Shown: positions 8,463 to 18,296, counted from the first letter of the stretch. The stretch: DNA of 64,000 nucleotides from an uncultured Campylobacter sp. (GCF_938030145.1 NZ_CALHGM010000032.1:1-64000), one strand, 5' to 3'. The notes: a model not told the origin generated them from the sequence alone. Numbers and translations: made by a program.

Positions 8463-9428
8463 TTAAATTTTGCTTTCTAGCTCCCCGGTTATGTGACCCA
8501 ACTCGCTTACTAATTCTAAAATTTCAGCCAGTTCGTATTGATGAGCATACGCTGTTCCGGTTGTCGGAGGTATGCTAAATAGCTCTGTTTCAAAGCGGTT
8601 CGGCGCGCCGTTTAGAAATAGGTAAAATTTATTATCCATAAACGCCGCGCTTATGCTAAATTTATGGTAGTATCGCTTTAGCTCGTTTAGTCGCTCCATC
8701 AGCGCAGGCGTTAATAGATATCGAGCTTCGACCTTGTCGTCGGCAAACACGCGAAATTCGCTATTAAAAATGACGTTGTCCATTAGCTCCTTCTCGCCTA
8801 AAATTTTTGTATTTAGCTCGCGGCTCGCCAAGATGGTTTTAGTGTAAAATCTCTTGCCGAATTCGCATATCAGCACGCTGCCGCTAAAATCCATATACGC
8901 ATCATATAAGCTCATTGCAAGCGAAGCTAGCTTCACATAGGTATTGTCTATGCCCAGATCGTAGTTCTTTTTGATTCTAATCGCCTCGCTAAGGCCAAAT
9001 TTTACCCCATCCCATTCGCCTTTTATCTCATCTTCGCTGATAAAATCGGAGTTTGCAAAGATTCCCACTCGCCTGAATTCCTTCGCGCTTATGCCGCGGC
9101 CTGGCGAATAAGTAAGCTGCGGATATGCCTGCGAGATCGCCGTGCGCACCAAAACTTTTTTGTAAAATAGTTTATATTCATAAGCGGCGTCTGCAATGCC
9201 GTCGTAAATGCAAGCAACATAAATAATCAAAAGCACCGCGTAGATAAGATAGACTTCGATCATCTTGTAATCCGTATCACCGTCTGTTTTAAATACCGCA
9301 TCGATCGCAAACATCACGATAAATGGGAACAGATACAAAAATGCTATCTTGGCATAGATCATCACTACCTTGCAAATACACTTTTTTTGTTTGGCTCTAC
9401 TTAGCGCTATCGCCCTGTCTAGTTGCAT
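8463..9428 (-). CDS. DUF3137 family membrane protein
   Basis: 321 residues. Two transmembrane helices lie near the N-terminus (about residues 24-44 and 60-80). A soluble domain follows with the DUF3137 signature: NSEFRVFADDKVEARYLLTP, then MERLNELKRYY and MDNKFYLFLNG. The family is widespread and, to my knowledge, uncharacterised; the soluble part should face the cytoplasm. AAGGA precedes the ATG. It lies 8 bases downstream of the helicase gene on the same strand, so the two are probably co-transcribed. No enzyme motif is visible. Confidence 0.8.
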   Translation of the reverse strand: MQLDRAIALSRAKQKKCICKVVMIYAKIAFLYLFPFIVMFAIDAVFKTDGDTDYKMIEVYLIYAVLLIIYVACIYDGIADAAYEYKLFYKKVLVRTAISQAYPQLTYSPGRGISAKEFRRVGIFANSDFISEDEIKGEWDGVKFGLSEAIRIKKNYDLGIDNTYVKLASLAMSLYDAYMDFSGSVLICEFGKRFYTKTILASRELNTKILGEKELMDNVIFNSEFRVFADDKVEARYLLTPALMERLNELKRYYHKFSISAAFMDNKFYLFLNGAPNRFETELFSIPPTTGTAYAHQYELAEILELVSELGHITGELESKI

Positions 9429-9436
9429 ACGTTTCC

Positions 9437-10774
9437 TTAAATTTTTTGATCCGAAATTTTATAAAATTCATTCTCTTGATAAAATTTCACCACAGCTTCG
9501 TCCGCGCTTGCGCTGCGCTGCAAATACCGTAGCAATGGCTCTGCGCGCGTATATATCACCCCGAGCCCCGCAAGGCTCGTCGCGCGCGAAAGCGCCACGT
9601 AGAGCTGCCCTTTGGCAAAGATCCTGTCGATGTCGCAGATGAGCCGCGGGATGCTCATACCTTGGGATTTGTGGATCGTGATGGCGTATGCGAGCTTGAG
9701 CGGGAACTGATAATACCGCGCCAGCACGATCTGCTCGGCATCCGCGCTGCTTGCGGCGATTTCGCTTAGTTCGTATGTTTGCAGCTGCACGCGGCTTAGT
9801 ATGCCCGAGGGTTTTTTTACGACCACGCTTTCGATATCGCCGCCGGAACTTTTTTCGATCTTTTCGACGACGCCTTGCTCGCCGTTAAAAAACTCGCCGC
9901 TTTTGTTTGCGGTAAACAGCACCTTTGCGCCCTCTTTCAACGTCAGACTTTGCGGCGTATTTAGAGAGGCGATCCATTTTTGAATTTTTTGCTCGCTCAC
10001 GCCACTTTGCAGCGCTTCATAAAAGCCCTCAAAGCTGCTTTGCGGCGCATTAAGCTTGGCTAGTCTGGCGCTATTTATTGCATCCACTTCGGCGTTTCTG
10101 CCCGAGATTATCGTGGCATCTGGTTCTGCTCGCGCGGCATCGATGAGCAAAGATCGCATCAGCTCCGCCGTCTGTTCGCTTGGGGTGCCGAGCCGCAGCT
10201 CGCAAAGCAGGCGGTATAGCGCCGCGTCTGCGGTGCGCTTGGAGCCTATCATCTCGACGTAAAAAAACTCGCACTGCCTCCACGCGTACGATCCGAAGGC
10301 GTAATCTGAGTCGCTAAATAGGCTCGCGCGCGGCGCACTCTCGCCCTCTTTGCGCACCGGCGGAAGCTGATAAAAATCGCCCGTAACGAGCAGCCGTCCA
10401 TTAAATTTAGAATTTGAAATTCTAAGATAGATCATCTCGAAAAGCTCGGCGCCGATCATCGAAATTTCATCAATCACGATGAGATCCGCGAGGGCTAAAA
10501 TTTTTCGCAGCTCGCTTAGCTTGCCACTTTGTTTGCGATCGAAGCTTTTTAACTCCTCGTGGTTTTTGCAGATGCCGAAGCGGAAGAAGCTATGCACGGT
10601 CACGCCGCCGATCTCTACGGCACTGATGCCGGTGCTGCCGAGTACGATGACGAGCTTGCCGCGAGCGCGGTAATCTTCGATGAGCTCTTTTATCACGTAG
10701 CTTTTGCCCACGCCTGCGCCGCCCGTGATGAAAATATTGCGATCTTTTAGCTTTTGGATTATGAAATTTATCAA
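9437..10774 (-). CDS. Pif1-like superfamily 1 DNA helicase
   Basis: 445 residues. Helicase motifs appear in order: Walker A GGAGVGKS (residues 18-25), motif Ia (VLGSTGISAVEIGG), Walker B VIDEISMI, motif III VTGDFYQLPPV, motif V YAITIHKSQGMS and motif VI YVALSRATSLAGL. This is the Pif1/RecD2-like ATP-dependent 5'-3' helicase group. The start is a TTG at 10774 after AGGAAAA; no earlier ATG fits. It is divergent from the lipoprotein gene at 10831 across 56 bases. Pif1 proteins unwind forked or G-quadruplex DNA; the specific role here is unknown. Confidence 0.85.
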   Translation of the reverse strand: MINFIIQKLKDRNIFITGGAGVGKSYVIKELIEDYRARGKLVIVLGSTGISAVEIGGVTVHSFFRFGICKNHEELKSFDRKQSGKLSELRKILALADLIVIDEISMIGAELFEMIYLRISNSKFNGRLLVTGDFYQLPPVRKEGESAPRASLFSDSDYAFGSYAWRQCEFFYVEMIGSKRTADAALYRLLCELRLGTPSEQTAELMRSLLIDAARAEPDATIISGRNAEVDAINSARLAKLNAPQSSFEGFYEALQSGVSEQKIQKWIASLNTPQSLTLKEGAKVLFTANKSGEFFNGEQGVVEKIEKSSGGDIESVVVKKPSGILSRVQLQTYELSEIAASSADAEQIVLARYYQFPLKLAYAITIHKSQGMSIPRLICDIDRIFAKGQLYVALSRATSLAGLGVIYTRAEPLLRYLQRSASADEAVVKFYQENEFYKISDQKI

Positions 10775-10830
10775 GTTTTTTCCTATTTTTTGGCAAAATT
10801 ATAGCCAAAATTTTTTAAAAGGCATTTTGT

Positions 10831-12213
10831 TTGAAACGATTAGTATCTCTCATCTTCGCGGCTTTAATCCTTGCAGGTTGCGGTAAAACCGTCCATAAAT
10901 TTATCCCTGAAAATCCCGCTGTTTTGGATCTCGAATACGCTCAAAACAGCGAGCGGCTGCCCGCTCCTGCGTCGGTGCAAAACATAAGCGGAAAAGCGTT
11001 TAAGAGCCGCTATTTTAAAATTTGGTTTGACGATGCGCCGATTAAGGCGGGAATCGATACGTTTTGGGGGCTTAATTACGCCAAGGGGCGCCACTTTGAC
11101 GCCGCAGGCAGGATATACGACGACGCGGTTTATCAAAGCATTCGTATAAACGCCAATGAAGAGGCGTTCGGGCTGATCTCCGCGCCTGCTATAACGGTAA
11201 AAAACGCACTGCTGCGAAATATCCCAAGCGACTTGCCGATTTTCGGCGATCCGAGCGAGCCGGGGGAGGGCGAGCCGTTTGATTACGCGGCAAATTCCGC
11301 CGTGAGCGTGGGCTATCCGCTGCTGCTATCGCATTACAGCAGAGACGGAGCGTGGGCGTTCGTGCGCAACGACGGCGTGTGGGGCTGGATCAGAAGCGAC
11401 GCGATAAAGCGCATCAGTCCCCAGCAGGCGGATATCTACGCAAATTCTAAATTTATAACGATCCTGCGCGACGGCGCCGCCGTTTATGACGAAAACGGCG
11501 CGGAGCTTTTTAGGGCGCGCACCGGCACGATCCTGCCGTATGATTTTAGCGGTGAGCGCGATCTTGGCGGCACGCTCGGCGTACGGAGCGTATTCGGTGG
11601 CGAAATTTTAACCCAGTTTGGCGGCAAGAGATATTTTGTTAGCGCGGATGATGCGAGGCTTTGGCCTGCGGCGCTTGATGAGCAAAACTCAAAGATCGTA
11701 GCCGCTAGCCTGCTCGGGCAGAAATACGGCTGGGGCGGGTATAAATTTCTTCGCGATTGCTCGCTTATGACGAAAGATTTTTTGGCGAATTTCGGGCTGT
11801 GGCTGCCGCGAAATTCCAAGGCGCAATCGAGCCGCGGCGAGCGTTTTTCGCTGGCGGGGATGAGCGCGGATGAAAAGCTTAGCTTCATCGGAAAAAACGG
11901 CGTAGCGTATAGAACCCTGCTGTATATGCCTGGTCACGTGATGCTCTATGTGGGGCAGGTGGATGGCGAGCCGGCGGTGCTGCACGATATCTGGGGGCTT
12001 CGCACGATGGATGGCGGACGCGCGGTCATCGGACGTACGGCGATTACGTCGCTTACTATCGGTTCGGATCGCGCCGACATCGCCGAGGATCGACTGCTGA
12101 TCTCGCGTATCAGCGCGATGAGCGTACTTTCGGGCGAGGATGACGCTATCTCGGACGATCGGTTCGCTCCTGAGGATCCGAGCGCCTTATCTGCGTATGC
12201 GAGCGGAAATTAG
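10831..12213 (+). CDS. NlpC/P60 peptidoglycan hydrolase lipoprotein with SH3 domains
   Basis: 460 residues starting at TTG 10831, with AAAAGG 8 bases upstream. A lipoprotein signal ends LILAG-C, making C17 the lipidated residue. The middle contains an SH3b-like segment (GAWAFVRNDGVWGWIRSD). The C-terminal C40 peptidase domain has catalytic C310 in the DCSLM motif and H369 in MPGHVMLYVG. Expected role: cleavage of peptide stems of peptidoglycan from the periplasmic face of a membrane. It matches the architecture often named SH3 domain-containing C40 peptidase. It stands alone as a transcription unit divergent from the helicase gene. Confidence 0.87.
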   Translation: MKRLVSLIFAALILAGCGKTVHKFIPENPAVLDLEYAQNSERLPAPASVQNISGKAFKSRYFKIWFDDAPIKAGIDTFWGLNYAKGRHFDAAGRIYDDAVYQSIRINANEEAFGLISAPAITVKNALLRNIPSDLPIFGDPSEPGEGEPFDYAANSAVSVGYPLLLSHYSRDGAWAFVRNDGVWGWIRSDAIKRISPQQADIYANSKFITILRDGAAVYDENGAELFRARTGTILPYDFSGERDLGGTLGVRSVFGGEILTQFGGKRYFVSADDARLWPAALDEQNSKIVAASLLGQKYGWGGYKFLRDCSLMTKDFLANFGLWLPRNSKAQSSRGERFSLAGMSADEKLSFIGKNGVAYRTLLYMPGHVMLYVGQVDGEPAVLHDIWGLRTMDGGRAVIGRTAITSLTIGSDRADIAEDRLLISRISAMSVLSGEDDAISDDRFAPEDPSALSAYASGN

Positions 12214-12550
12214 GCTGCTTGCGGGTATGGGCGTGAATTGGACTTCGCTTAGCAGCTGCCGTCATAGTTTGCTTTTGCCGTTGGTGGAGTCGCGCGCTTG
12301 ACGATGCTGCGGTGCACGCAGGCGCAAATTTAAAATGGCGTTTTATGTGCTGCGCCATTTTAAATTTAGCCTAGGCGGCGAGCAAATTTGAAATTTCGGG
12401 CTTAAATTTAGTCTAAATTTAAGCCTATATCTCGCAAGTCCTTAAAATTTCGGGCGAAATTTTAAAATTAGCCCGCAAGTCTGGTTAAAATTTTAAAGCG
12501 CTATCCAAATTTACGCTCCTGTTTTAAAGCTCAATCGCGCGCCGCTCCCC
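12214..12550. other. Intergenic, AAATTT-rich
   Basis: No gene supported. The part from about 12,330 to 12,510 is dense in AAATTT, GAAATTTT and GGGCGAAATTTTAAAATT words, including two near-copies of AAATTTAGTC/TAAATTTAAGCC. Confidence 0.5.
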
Positions 12551-13114
12551 TTAAAAGAACAAAAAATATCTCGGCGTCTTGCGCTTATACTTTAGATACT
12601 GCTGTCCGTAGGCTCGCTCGCAGTAGCGCTCCTCGCCCAGGACCACGAGATGGTTGTATATGGCAAAGGGCACTATCGCTATGAGTAGCCACAGCGACGC
12701 CGAGGCGACGCAAACGCCCGCCATGCCGAGAAAATAAAAGAAATACATCGGATTGCGCGATAGGCGGTAGATGCCGCCTTGTGCGGCTCTGTCCGCAGGG
12801 GCCGCCGCATAGTCGTAAAAAGCTTTGATGAAGCCCGCAAAAGCCGCTACGTAGATCACCGCTCCGATCCAAAACCACGCGCTACCCGTCTTAAGCGGCA
12901 CGAACACCGATAAAATAAGCAGCGCTACTTGCAGTAGGGCGCTTATGATCGCATTTCGCCTATCTGCGGCGTCGTACCACGAGGTATCGGTGGCGCGCTT
13001 GCCGACCTCCTTGTAGATAAACATATACGCAAATTGTATCAGTACCATCGCAAATGAGGGTATCCAAGCGCCCGCTAGAGCAGGCTCAAGCATCGTAAAA
13101 AATGAAATTTCCAT
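12551..13114 (-). CDS. Isoprenylcysteine carboxyl methyltransferase-like membrane protein
   Basis: 187 residues with about five transmembrane helices. The C-terminal half has the signature of the ICMT/PEMT-like methyltransferase group: YRLSRNPMYFFYFLG followed by ERYCERAYGQQYLKYKRKTPRY. Bacterial members are small integral membrane enzymes predicted to bind S-adenosylmethionine; their substrates are mostly unknown. An AAAGGGG site precedes the ATG. No functionally linked neighbour is apparent. Confidence 0.75.
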   Translation of the reverse strand: MEISFFTMLEPALAGAWIPSFAMVLIQFAYMFIYKEVGKRATDTSWYDAADRRNAIISALLQVALLILSVFVPLKTGSAWFWIGAVIYVAAFAGFIKAFYDYAAAPADRAAQGGIYRLSRNPMYFFYFLGMAGVCVASASLWLLIAIVPFAIYNHLVVLGEERYCERAYGQQYLKYKRKTPRYFLFF

Positions 13115-13628
13115 GACCGCCCCTTTGGCTTTAAATTTTATCTTGCAGTCTTGTTTTGCCCTTGTTTACTTACCGTTGCTTTGCCCTTTTCTACTCGCCG
13201 CGGATTTAAATTTTACTTCGCCTCGCACCGCCCGTTTGACATACCGCGGATATGTTTGCTTGGCACGCCGCGGGTTGGGGATGCTGCTTCGGTTGGGACC
13301 ATGCGGCAGCGACGCCGTCATTTAGGTATCGACTCGCCAAGCACCGATTGGATCTGCATTTTATGCGGGCGACATCCGCACTTCAACGCACCAAAATGCG
13401 AGACAGCGGCGCTTGTTTCGACGATACGACGATGCCCGCTGGCCCGTATGACTAGACGATTTGTCTATCCGGTGCCGAGATAGGGCGGGCGGTTTGCTCG
13501 GCGCCGATGTACCGCTGCACGATGAAACATCCCGCGCCGATGTGTTGCCACCTACTACATGATGAGACATTCGGCACGGATGCTTCCTGCTAGGTGCAGC
13601 GCTGACGCCGTTGCTTCGGCGCCGCGCC
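13115..13628. other. Long gap without a supported gene
   Basis: About 510 bases of GC-rich sequence. Several overlapping open frames exist but none has a ribosome site or recognisable protein. Near-repeats of GATGCTGC, GACGATACGACGATG and GATGAGACAT type occur. It could be a decayed gene; I cannot name it. Confidence 0.4.
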
Positions 13629-14648
13629 TTATTTACCCTCCGGGTTAAGTCCTTTTAAAATATAGCCAAATTCCGTATCGCTTAGCTCGTAATTCATAAA
13701 TTTTTTATAAAACGCCTTCGTTTCGGCCTTTACGTCGATGTCGGCAAAAAGCTCCGGCTGGATGGTTTTCGCCGCCCATAAAATTTGAAGTACCGCATCC
13801 GCGCCGTATCGATCCCAGTTGAAAACCCCGCGCGGATTGCCGTAAACGCGTCCGTTTTTGACCGCATCCGTGCCGCTGTAAACCGGGCTAGATTTGATTT
13901 TTTCTACCACATCTTCGTTGTGATCGCCGCCTACGATTATGATCTGCGGGTTGCTAGCGATGATCTCCTCGGCTGTGATAGTCTTCATCGGACCTTTGGT
14001 AGCGGTGATAGCATTCGTTCCGCCGGCTAGCTCTATCCACGAGTCGATCAGCGTGCCCTTACCGTCGATCTTTAAAAGATCGCTTCCGCCTACGATGTGA
14101 AGGACGCGCGGGCGCTTATCGGGGCTTAAATTTGCGGTGCGGCCGCTAACTAAAGCGATATTTTTATCGAGATTTGAGATCAGATCCTTCGCTCTTTGCG
14201 GCGCATCGCCGCCTAGCATATCGCCGCACATCCTGATGCTGCGCCTCATCTGCTCGTAATCGCTAAAGCTCGCCTTTAAAACGGTAAAGCCTTGCTTAGC
14301 TAAATTTTCGCCTGCCAATGCAGTTGAGACGATGACTACGTCGGGGTTTAGCTTCATCAGCTCCTCTAAATTTACGTCATTATTTTTTAGCAGCACGGGG
14401 ATTTGCGCTAGGCGTGGATAAATTTTACGAAACCACGAGTTTTTGCTGATGTTATCGGTAGTAGCGACGATTTTATCCGCTCCGCCCAGAGCTAGTAAAA
14501 TTTGATTGTTCGAGTGCCAGAGTGCCGCGATACGCTCAACTTTTGCGGGGATTTTGACCTCAGCTCCGTCCATACCCTTGATAGTTCTAAGCTCTGCCGT
14601 GCTCGCAAAAAGCGCACCCGCCAAAAGCAGTAGTAAAAATTTTTTCAT
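13629..14648 (-). CDS. Metal-chelate ABC transporter periplasmic binding protein (FecB/BtuF fold)
   Basis: 339 residues from the ATG at 14648, chosen over an upstream in-frame ATG because AGGAGA directly precedes it and a signal peptide (MKKFLLLLLAGALFA) starts there. The PF01497 fold is visible: ERIAALWHSNNQILLALGG, NPDVVIVSTALAGENL, LAGGTNAI and the late motif GVFNWDRYGADA. That last motif resembles what I recall of H. pylori CeuE-like proteins, which bind iron or nickel chelates. No permease, ATPase or TonB-dependent receptor gene is adjacent, so it works with components encoded elsewhere. The ligand is not determinable from sequence alone. Confidence 0.82.
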   Translation of the reverse strand: MKKFLLLLLAGALFASTAELRTIKGMDGAEVKIPAKVERIAALWHSNNQILLALGGADKIVATTDNISKNSWFRKIYPRLAQIPVLLKNNDVNLEELMKLNPDVVIVSTALAGENLAKQGFTVLKASFSDYEQMRRSIRMCGDMLGGDAPQRAKDLISNLDKNIALVSGRTANLSPDKRPRVLHIVGGSDLLKIDGKGTLIDSWIELAGGTNAITATKGPMKTITAEEIIASNPQIIIVGGDHNEDVVEKIKSSPVYSGTDAVKNGRVYGNPRGVFNWDRYGADAVLQILWAAKTIQPELFADIDVKAETKAFYKKFMNYELSDTEFGYILKGLNPEGK

Positions 14649-14807
14649 TTTTTCTCCTAAACGGTATTGAAATATATGTCGCGATATTACAAAAAACCTC
14701 ATTAAAATTGCGTAAATTTTAACCGCTGTCGCCGCGATTATTTATTATTTTTCAAAGTAAATTTTTATATAATCCATTTTAAATTTAGCATTTTTAAAGG
14801 AGAGAAA

Positions 14808-16232
14808 ATGGATGAAATTTTATATTTAATAGGCGCCGCCGTCGGGGTTTTAATCGCGCTTTTTATCATCGTGCCGCTGTTTTTCAGGCGCATAGTGGAG
14901 ACGAATGAAGTGCATATCGTCCAGAGTGCACGCAAGACGACGAGCTACGGCAAAGATACCGGTAACGGCAATAGCTACTATGAATTCCCGAGCTGGGTGC
15001 CGGTGCTGGGCGTTACGAAGATCGTTTTGCCGGTCTCTGTTTTTAGTATCAAGATCGAGGATTATGAGGCGTATGATTTAGGCAGACTTCCTTTCGTAGT
15101 CGATATAACGGCGTTTTTTAGGATTATGGATTCAAATTTAGCCGCGCAACGCGTCAATAATTTTGAGGATCTTAACAATCAGCTTAGAAATATCATTCAA
15201 GGCTCGATCCGCTCGATCCTTTCAAGCCGCGTGCTTGAGGACATCTTGCAGATCCGCTCCGAGCTCGGAGATGATTTTACCAAGGCGGTAAAGACGCAGC
15301 TGCAAAACTGGGGTATCGAGCCCGTCAAAAATATCGAGTTGATGGATATCCGAGATAGCAGCGGCAGCAAGGTTATCTTAAATATCATGGAGAAGAAAAA
15401 ATCCCAGATCGAAAAGGAAAGCCGCGTAGAGGTCGCAAACAACACCAAGCTCGCCCAGATCGCGGAGATCGAAGCCGCGCAGGCGACCGAAGTACGCCAG
15501 CAGGAGGCCAATAAGATGGTAGGCCTTAAAACCGTCGAAAACGAGCGAGAGGTCGCGATCTCAAAGGAGCAGGCCGAGCAGCTCATCAAGGATCAGCAAA
15601 AGATCACGCAGGAAAAGGCGATGGAGGTCGTGCGGGTAAACGACGTCAAGCAGGCCGAGATCAAAAAGCAAGTAGAGATCGTAAAGGCCGAGCAGGAGCA
15701 GCGCAAGATCGAGATCGACGCCGAGGCGCGCAAAAACGCCAAGATCCGCGACGCCGAAGCGATTAAAGAAAATCAAATTTTAGTAGCGCAGGGCGATAAA
15801 GAGAAGCAGTTTCTCGCCGCCGCGGCGCTTTTGGAGATGAAGGACAAAGAAGCGCAGGGTACGCTAAAGATAGGCTCTGCCGAAGCCGAGGCGCTTAGGT
15901 TAAAAGAGCTCGCGCCGGTAAACGCACAGATCGAGCTCGCGCGCGAGATCGGCGAAAATCAGGGCTATCAGACCTATCTCATTTCGATCAAACAGATCGA
16001 AGCGAACCGCGACATCGGCCTAGAGCAGGCCAAGGCGCTAAGCGCGGCGGATCTTAAGATCATCGCAAACGAAGGCGGCGTGGGCGAGGGGATGAGTAAA
16101 TTCGGCGAAATTTTAAGCGCCAAGGGCGGCACGCAGCTAGCCGCGATGCTTGAAGCGCTAAATCAAAGCGAGGTCGGCAAAAAGGTGCTGGATAAAATTT
16201 CAGGCGCCAAGGAGGGGGATAAATCCGAGTAA
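14808..16232 (+). CDS. Flotillin-like SPFH/band 7 membrane protein
   Basis: 474 residues. An N-terminal membrane helix (about 4-26) is followed by an SPFH domain to about residue 200 (VVDITAFFRIMDSNLAAQRV, SIRSILSSRVLEDI). Then comes a long coiled-coil rich in Glu, Ala and Lys (about 200-400), with repeated KxxQIEKES and EAxQATEVRQQEA segments. This is the flotillin/YqiK plan: membrane microdomain scaffolding by oligomers. AAGGAGAG precedes the ATG. No NfeD-like partner, often found beside flotillins, is seen here. Monocistronic by context. Confidence 0.87.
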   Translation: MDEILYLIGAAVGVLIALFIIVPLFFRRIVETNEVHIVQSARKTTSYGKDTGNGNSYYEFPSWVPVLGVTKIVLPVSVFSIKIEDYEAYDLGRLPFVVDITAFFRIMDSNLAAQRVNNFEDLNNQLRNIIQGSIRSILSSRVLEDILQIRSELGDDFTKAVKTQLQNWGIEPVKNIELMDIRDSSGSKVILNIMEKKKSQIEKESRVEVANNTKLAQIAEIEAAQATEVRQQEANKMVGLKTVENEREVAISKEQAEQLIKDQQKITQEKAMEVVRVNDVKQAEIKKQVEIVKAEQEQRKIEIDAEARKNAKIRDAEAIKENQILVAQGDKEKQFLAAAALLEMKDKEAQGTLKIGSAEAEALRLKELAPVNAQIELAREIGENQGYQTYLISIKQIEANRDIGLEQAKALSAADLKIIANEGGVGEGMSKFGEILSAKGGTQLAAMLEALNQSEVGKKVLDKISGAKEGDKSE

Positions 16233-16755
16233 TATTCGCAGTCTCGGGCGAGTAAAATCGCTAGCGGCACCGCGCGGGCGAACAAATTTGAGCGGTCCGC
16301 TCGTCTGTGCGGTTTGTCTGTCTGCATTGGATAAAATTTAAGGCGCTAGCGAAATTTAAAGGTTGCGAAATTTCAAATACTCGCGGAATTTCGGATTTTC
16401 GTGAAATTTTAAAATGTCGCGGAATTTTAAATATCGTAAAATTTCAGGCCCTTGTGCGCTAGCATTTAAAGGCGGCGCTGTATCGCAAGTATTCGCAGGG
16501 CGCCAAAACTGCGGGTAAATTTTAAAAAATTCGCAAAGCAAGATTTAAAATTTAGGCGCGGGTGCATAGCGTTCACGCGAATTGCACCTAGTAGTTGTAG
16601 GTTTGCCGCCAAATGTTTGAGCTTTGCCGTCTAGCGGTCAAATTTTGCCGCCATGCGAGGCTTAATTTATTCGGTTCGGATGAAATTTAAGAAGTGCGAG
16701 CCGTTGGCGGCAGCGTAAAATTTAACCGCCCGCATAAAATTTTAAGGAGCGCACG
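16233..16755. repeat. Intergenic AAATTT-core repeat cluster
   Basis: No gene supported. Between about 16,330 and 16,560 the words GCGAAATTT, CGCGGAATTT, CGTGAAATTTTAAAAT and CGTAAAATTT recur every 15-25 bases on both strands. This is the densest example of the filler that separates most genes in this window. Confidence 0.55.
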
Positions 16756-17439
16756 ATGGCAAATGCCGTAAATTCCGCGCAGTACCAAGCGCGCATCAGG
16801 CAGGCGGAAACTCTTTTCGAGGGGCGAAATTTTACCCGGCGCCAAACGATAAATTTAAGCGGCGGATATGAGATCGTAAAGGACGCATATAGGCTCGGCG
16901 CGACAAGCTTTAGCAGCGGCGAATACGCGCTGTTTGATACTCACAAAACGCAGATAAAAAGCTGGCGCTGTATAGACGATCGGGCGGAATTTTTTAGCCT
17001 GATCCGCCACGCAGACGGCAAATTTTACCTCGTTTTTCGCCAGGATCTATACGGCTACAGCGTGCTTGATCTAGCCTCAGCGCAGATCATGCGCTTCGTG
17101 CCGGACGCCTGGCTAGACGGCAAGGAGAGCTTCATTTGGGACGGCGTGCACTATCTGCGGGGTTGGGACGCGCTGGCCGTAGACGGCTGCTACTGGGGTG
17201 CTCCAAACGACGTGCATTTGGTAAGCTTTGCCGAGCCGATGAGCGAAGAGCAGAGATATGTCGATGTTTTAGACTGCATGCAGGGCGGCTACGACATCTA
17301 CGAGCAGGCTGATTTTGCGGGCTTTGAGGGTAATGAACTTAGCCTAAAATGCTTTCGCGCGGACGCCTTGCGATATGAAAAAGTAAAAATTTCGCGCGAG
17401 CAATACCGCGAATGGATGTGTGAAGCAAAACGGCTATAA
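16756..17439 (+). CDS. Hypothetical protein
   Basis: 227 residues, soluble, no signal peptide and no family I recognise. TAAGGAG precedes the ATG. It is rich in aromatic residues and looks beta-rich (KFYLVFRQDLYGYSVLDL, GVHYLRGWDALAVDGCYWG). The GC-rich codon use matches its neighbours. It stands between the flotillin gene and a broken TauE gene, so context gives no clue. Confidence 0.65.
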   Translation: MANAVNSAQYQARIRQAETLFEGRNFTRRQTINLSGGYEIVKDAYRLGATSFSSGEYALFDTHKTQIKSWRCIDDRAEFFSLIRHADGKFYLVFRQDLYGYSVLDLASAQIMRFVPDAWLDGKESFIWDGVHYLRGWDALAVDGCYWGAPNDVHLVSFAEPMSEEQRYVDVLDCMQGGYDIYEQADFAGFEGNELSLKCFRADALRYEKVKISREQYREWMCEAKRL

Positions 17440-17556
17440 GGCTTAAATTTGCTAAATTTCGCGCTCAAATTCAAGGCTTGCAAAACGGTAAAATTTAAAA
17501 CAAGCCGCAAAAAGCGGAATTCAGAGAGATCAAAGGGGCTGAAATAAGGAATACGG

Positions 17557-18296
17557 ATGTTTTTTGAATACATTTTAATCGGCGCCTGCGTAGGCTTTAT
17601 CAGCGGATTTTTCGGCATCGGCGGCGGCACGGTCGTGGTGCCCGTGATGATGCTCTTCGGCTACGATGTCAAATACGCCATCGGCATTAGCATCATGCAG
17701 ATGATCTTTAGCTCGATCTTCGGTTCGTTCGTAAATTTTAAAAGCAAAATGCTAGACGTCGCGCCCGCGCTGGTGCTGGGGCTCGGGGGCTTTTGCGGCG
17801 CGCTTAGCAGCGGCTTTATCGTAAGCTATTTTTCGTCAAAATTCCTTCTGGGCACGCTTATTTTGGTGCAGATCGTAAATTTAATCAAACTCTTTAAAAC
17901 CCCGACCGAGCCCGCGAGTGAGGCCAACGAATCTAAAATTTTGCTCTTTATCGTGGGGCTGTTCGTCGGCGCCGTGGCGATCAGCGTGGGTATCGGCGGC
18001 GCGGTATTTGTGATGCCTATTTTGATCAGTTTTTTAAACTACGACATCAAAAAGGCCGTCAGCACGGGGCTGTTTTCGTGATATTTTCCTCAAGCGCGGG
18101 CTTTATTAGTCTTGCCGCACACGGGCTCGTGTACTACGAAATCGGCGCGTTACTCGGCGTCGGCTCGCTAGCGGGCGTTTATGCGGGCGTCAAAACCTCG
18201 CACAGGATCGGCAAAAAAGCTCAAAAGCGCTGGATGATCGCACTTATCGTCACGATACTTTGCGTGACGATCAAAAAATTTATCGCCCTAAACTAG
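17557..18296 (+). pseudogene. TauE/SafE-family sulfite/anion exporter, frameshifted
   Basis: The first frame (17557-18081, 174 codons) begins MFFEYILIGACVGFISGFFG, a typical TauE/SafE start, and ends KKAVSTGLFS at a TGA. The second frame (18078-18296, 72 codons) continues as IFSSSAGFISLAAHG, which normally follows directly. Together they make about 246 residues, the family's usual length, with 7-8 membrane helices. One missing T in the TTTT run at 18072-18075 accounts for the break: with TTTTT the reading becomes GLFFVIFSSSAG. Either a recent pseudogene, a sequencing error, or two overlapping pieces (GTGA overlap). Family role: export of sulfite, sulfonates or related anions. Confidence 0.8.

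Noticed and set aside
11484..11888. Reverse frames opposite the NlpC/P60 gene
   Set aside because: Shadows of a clear lipoprotein peptidase gene.
18072..18081. Programmed frameshift in the TauE gene
   Set aside because: The site does not fit a -1 slippery heptamer in the zero frame and no downstream pseudoknot is evident; a plain one-base deletion is simpler.
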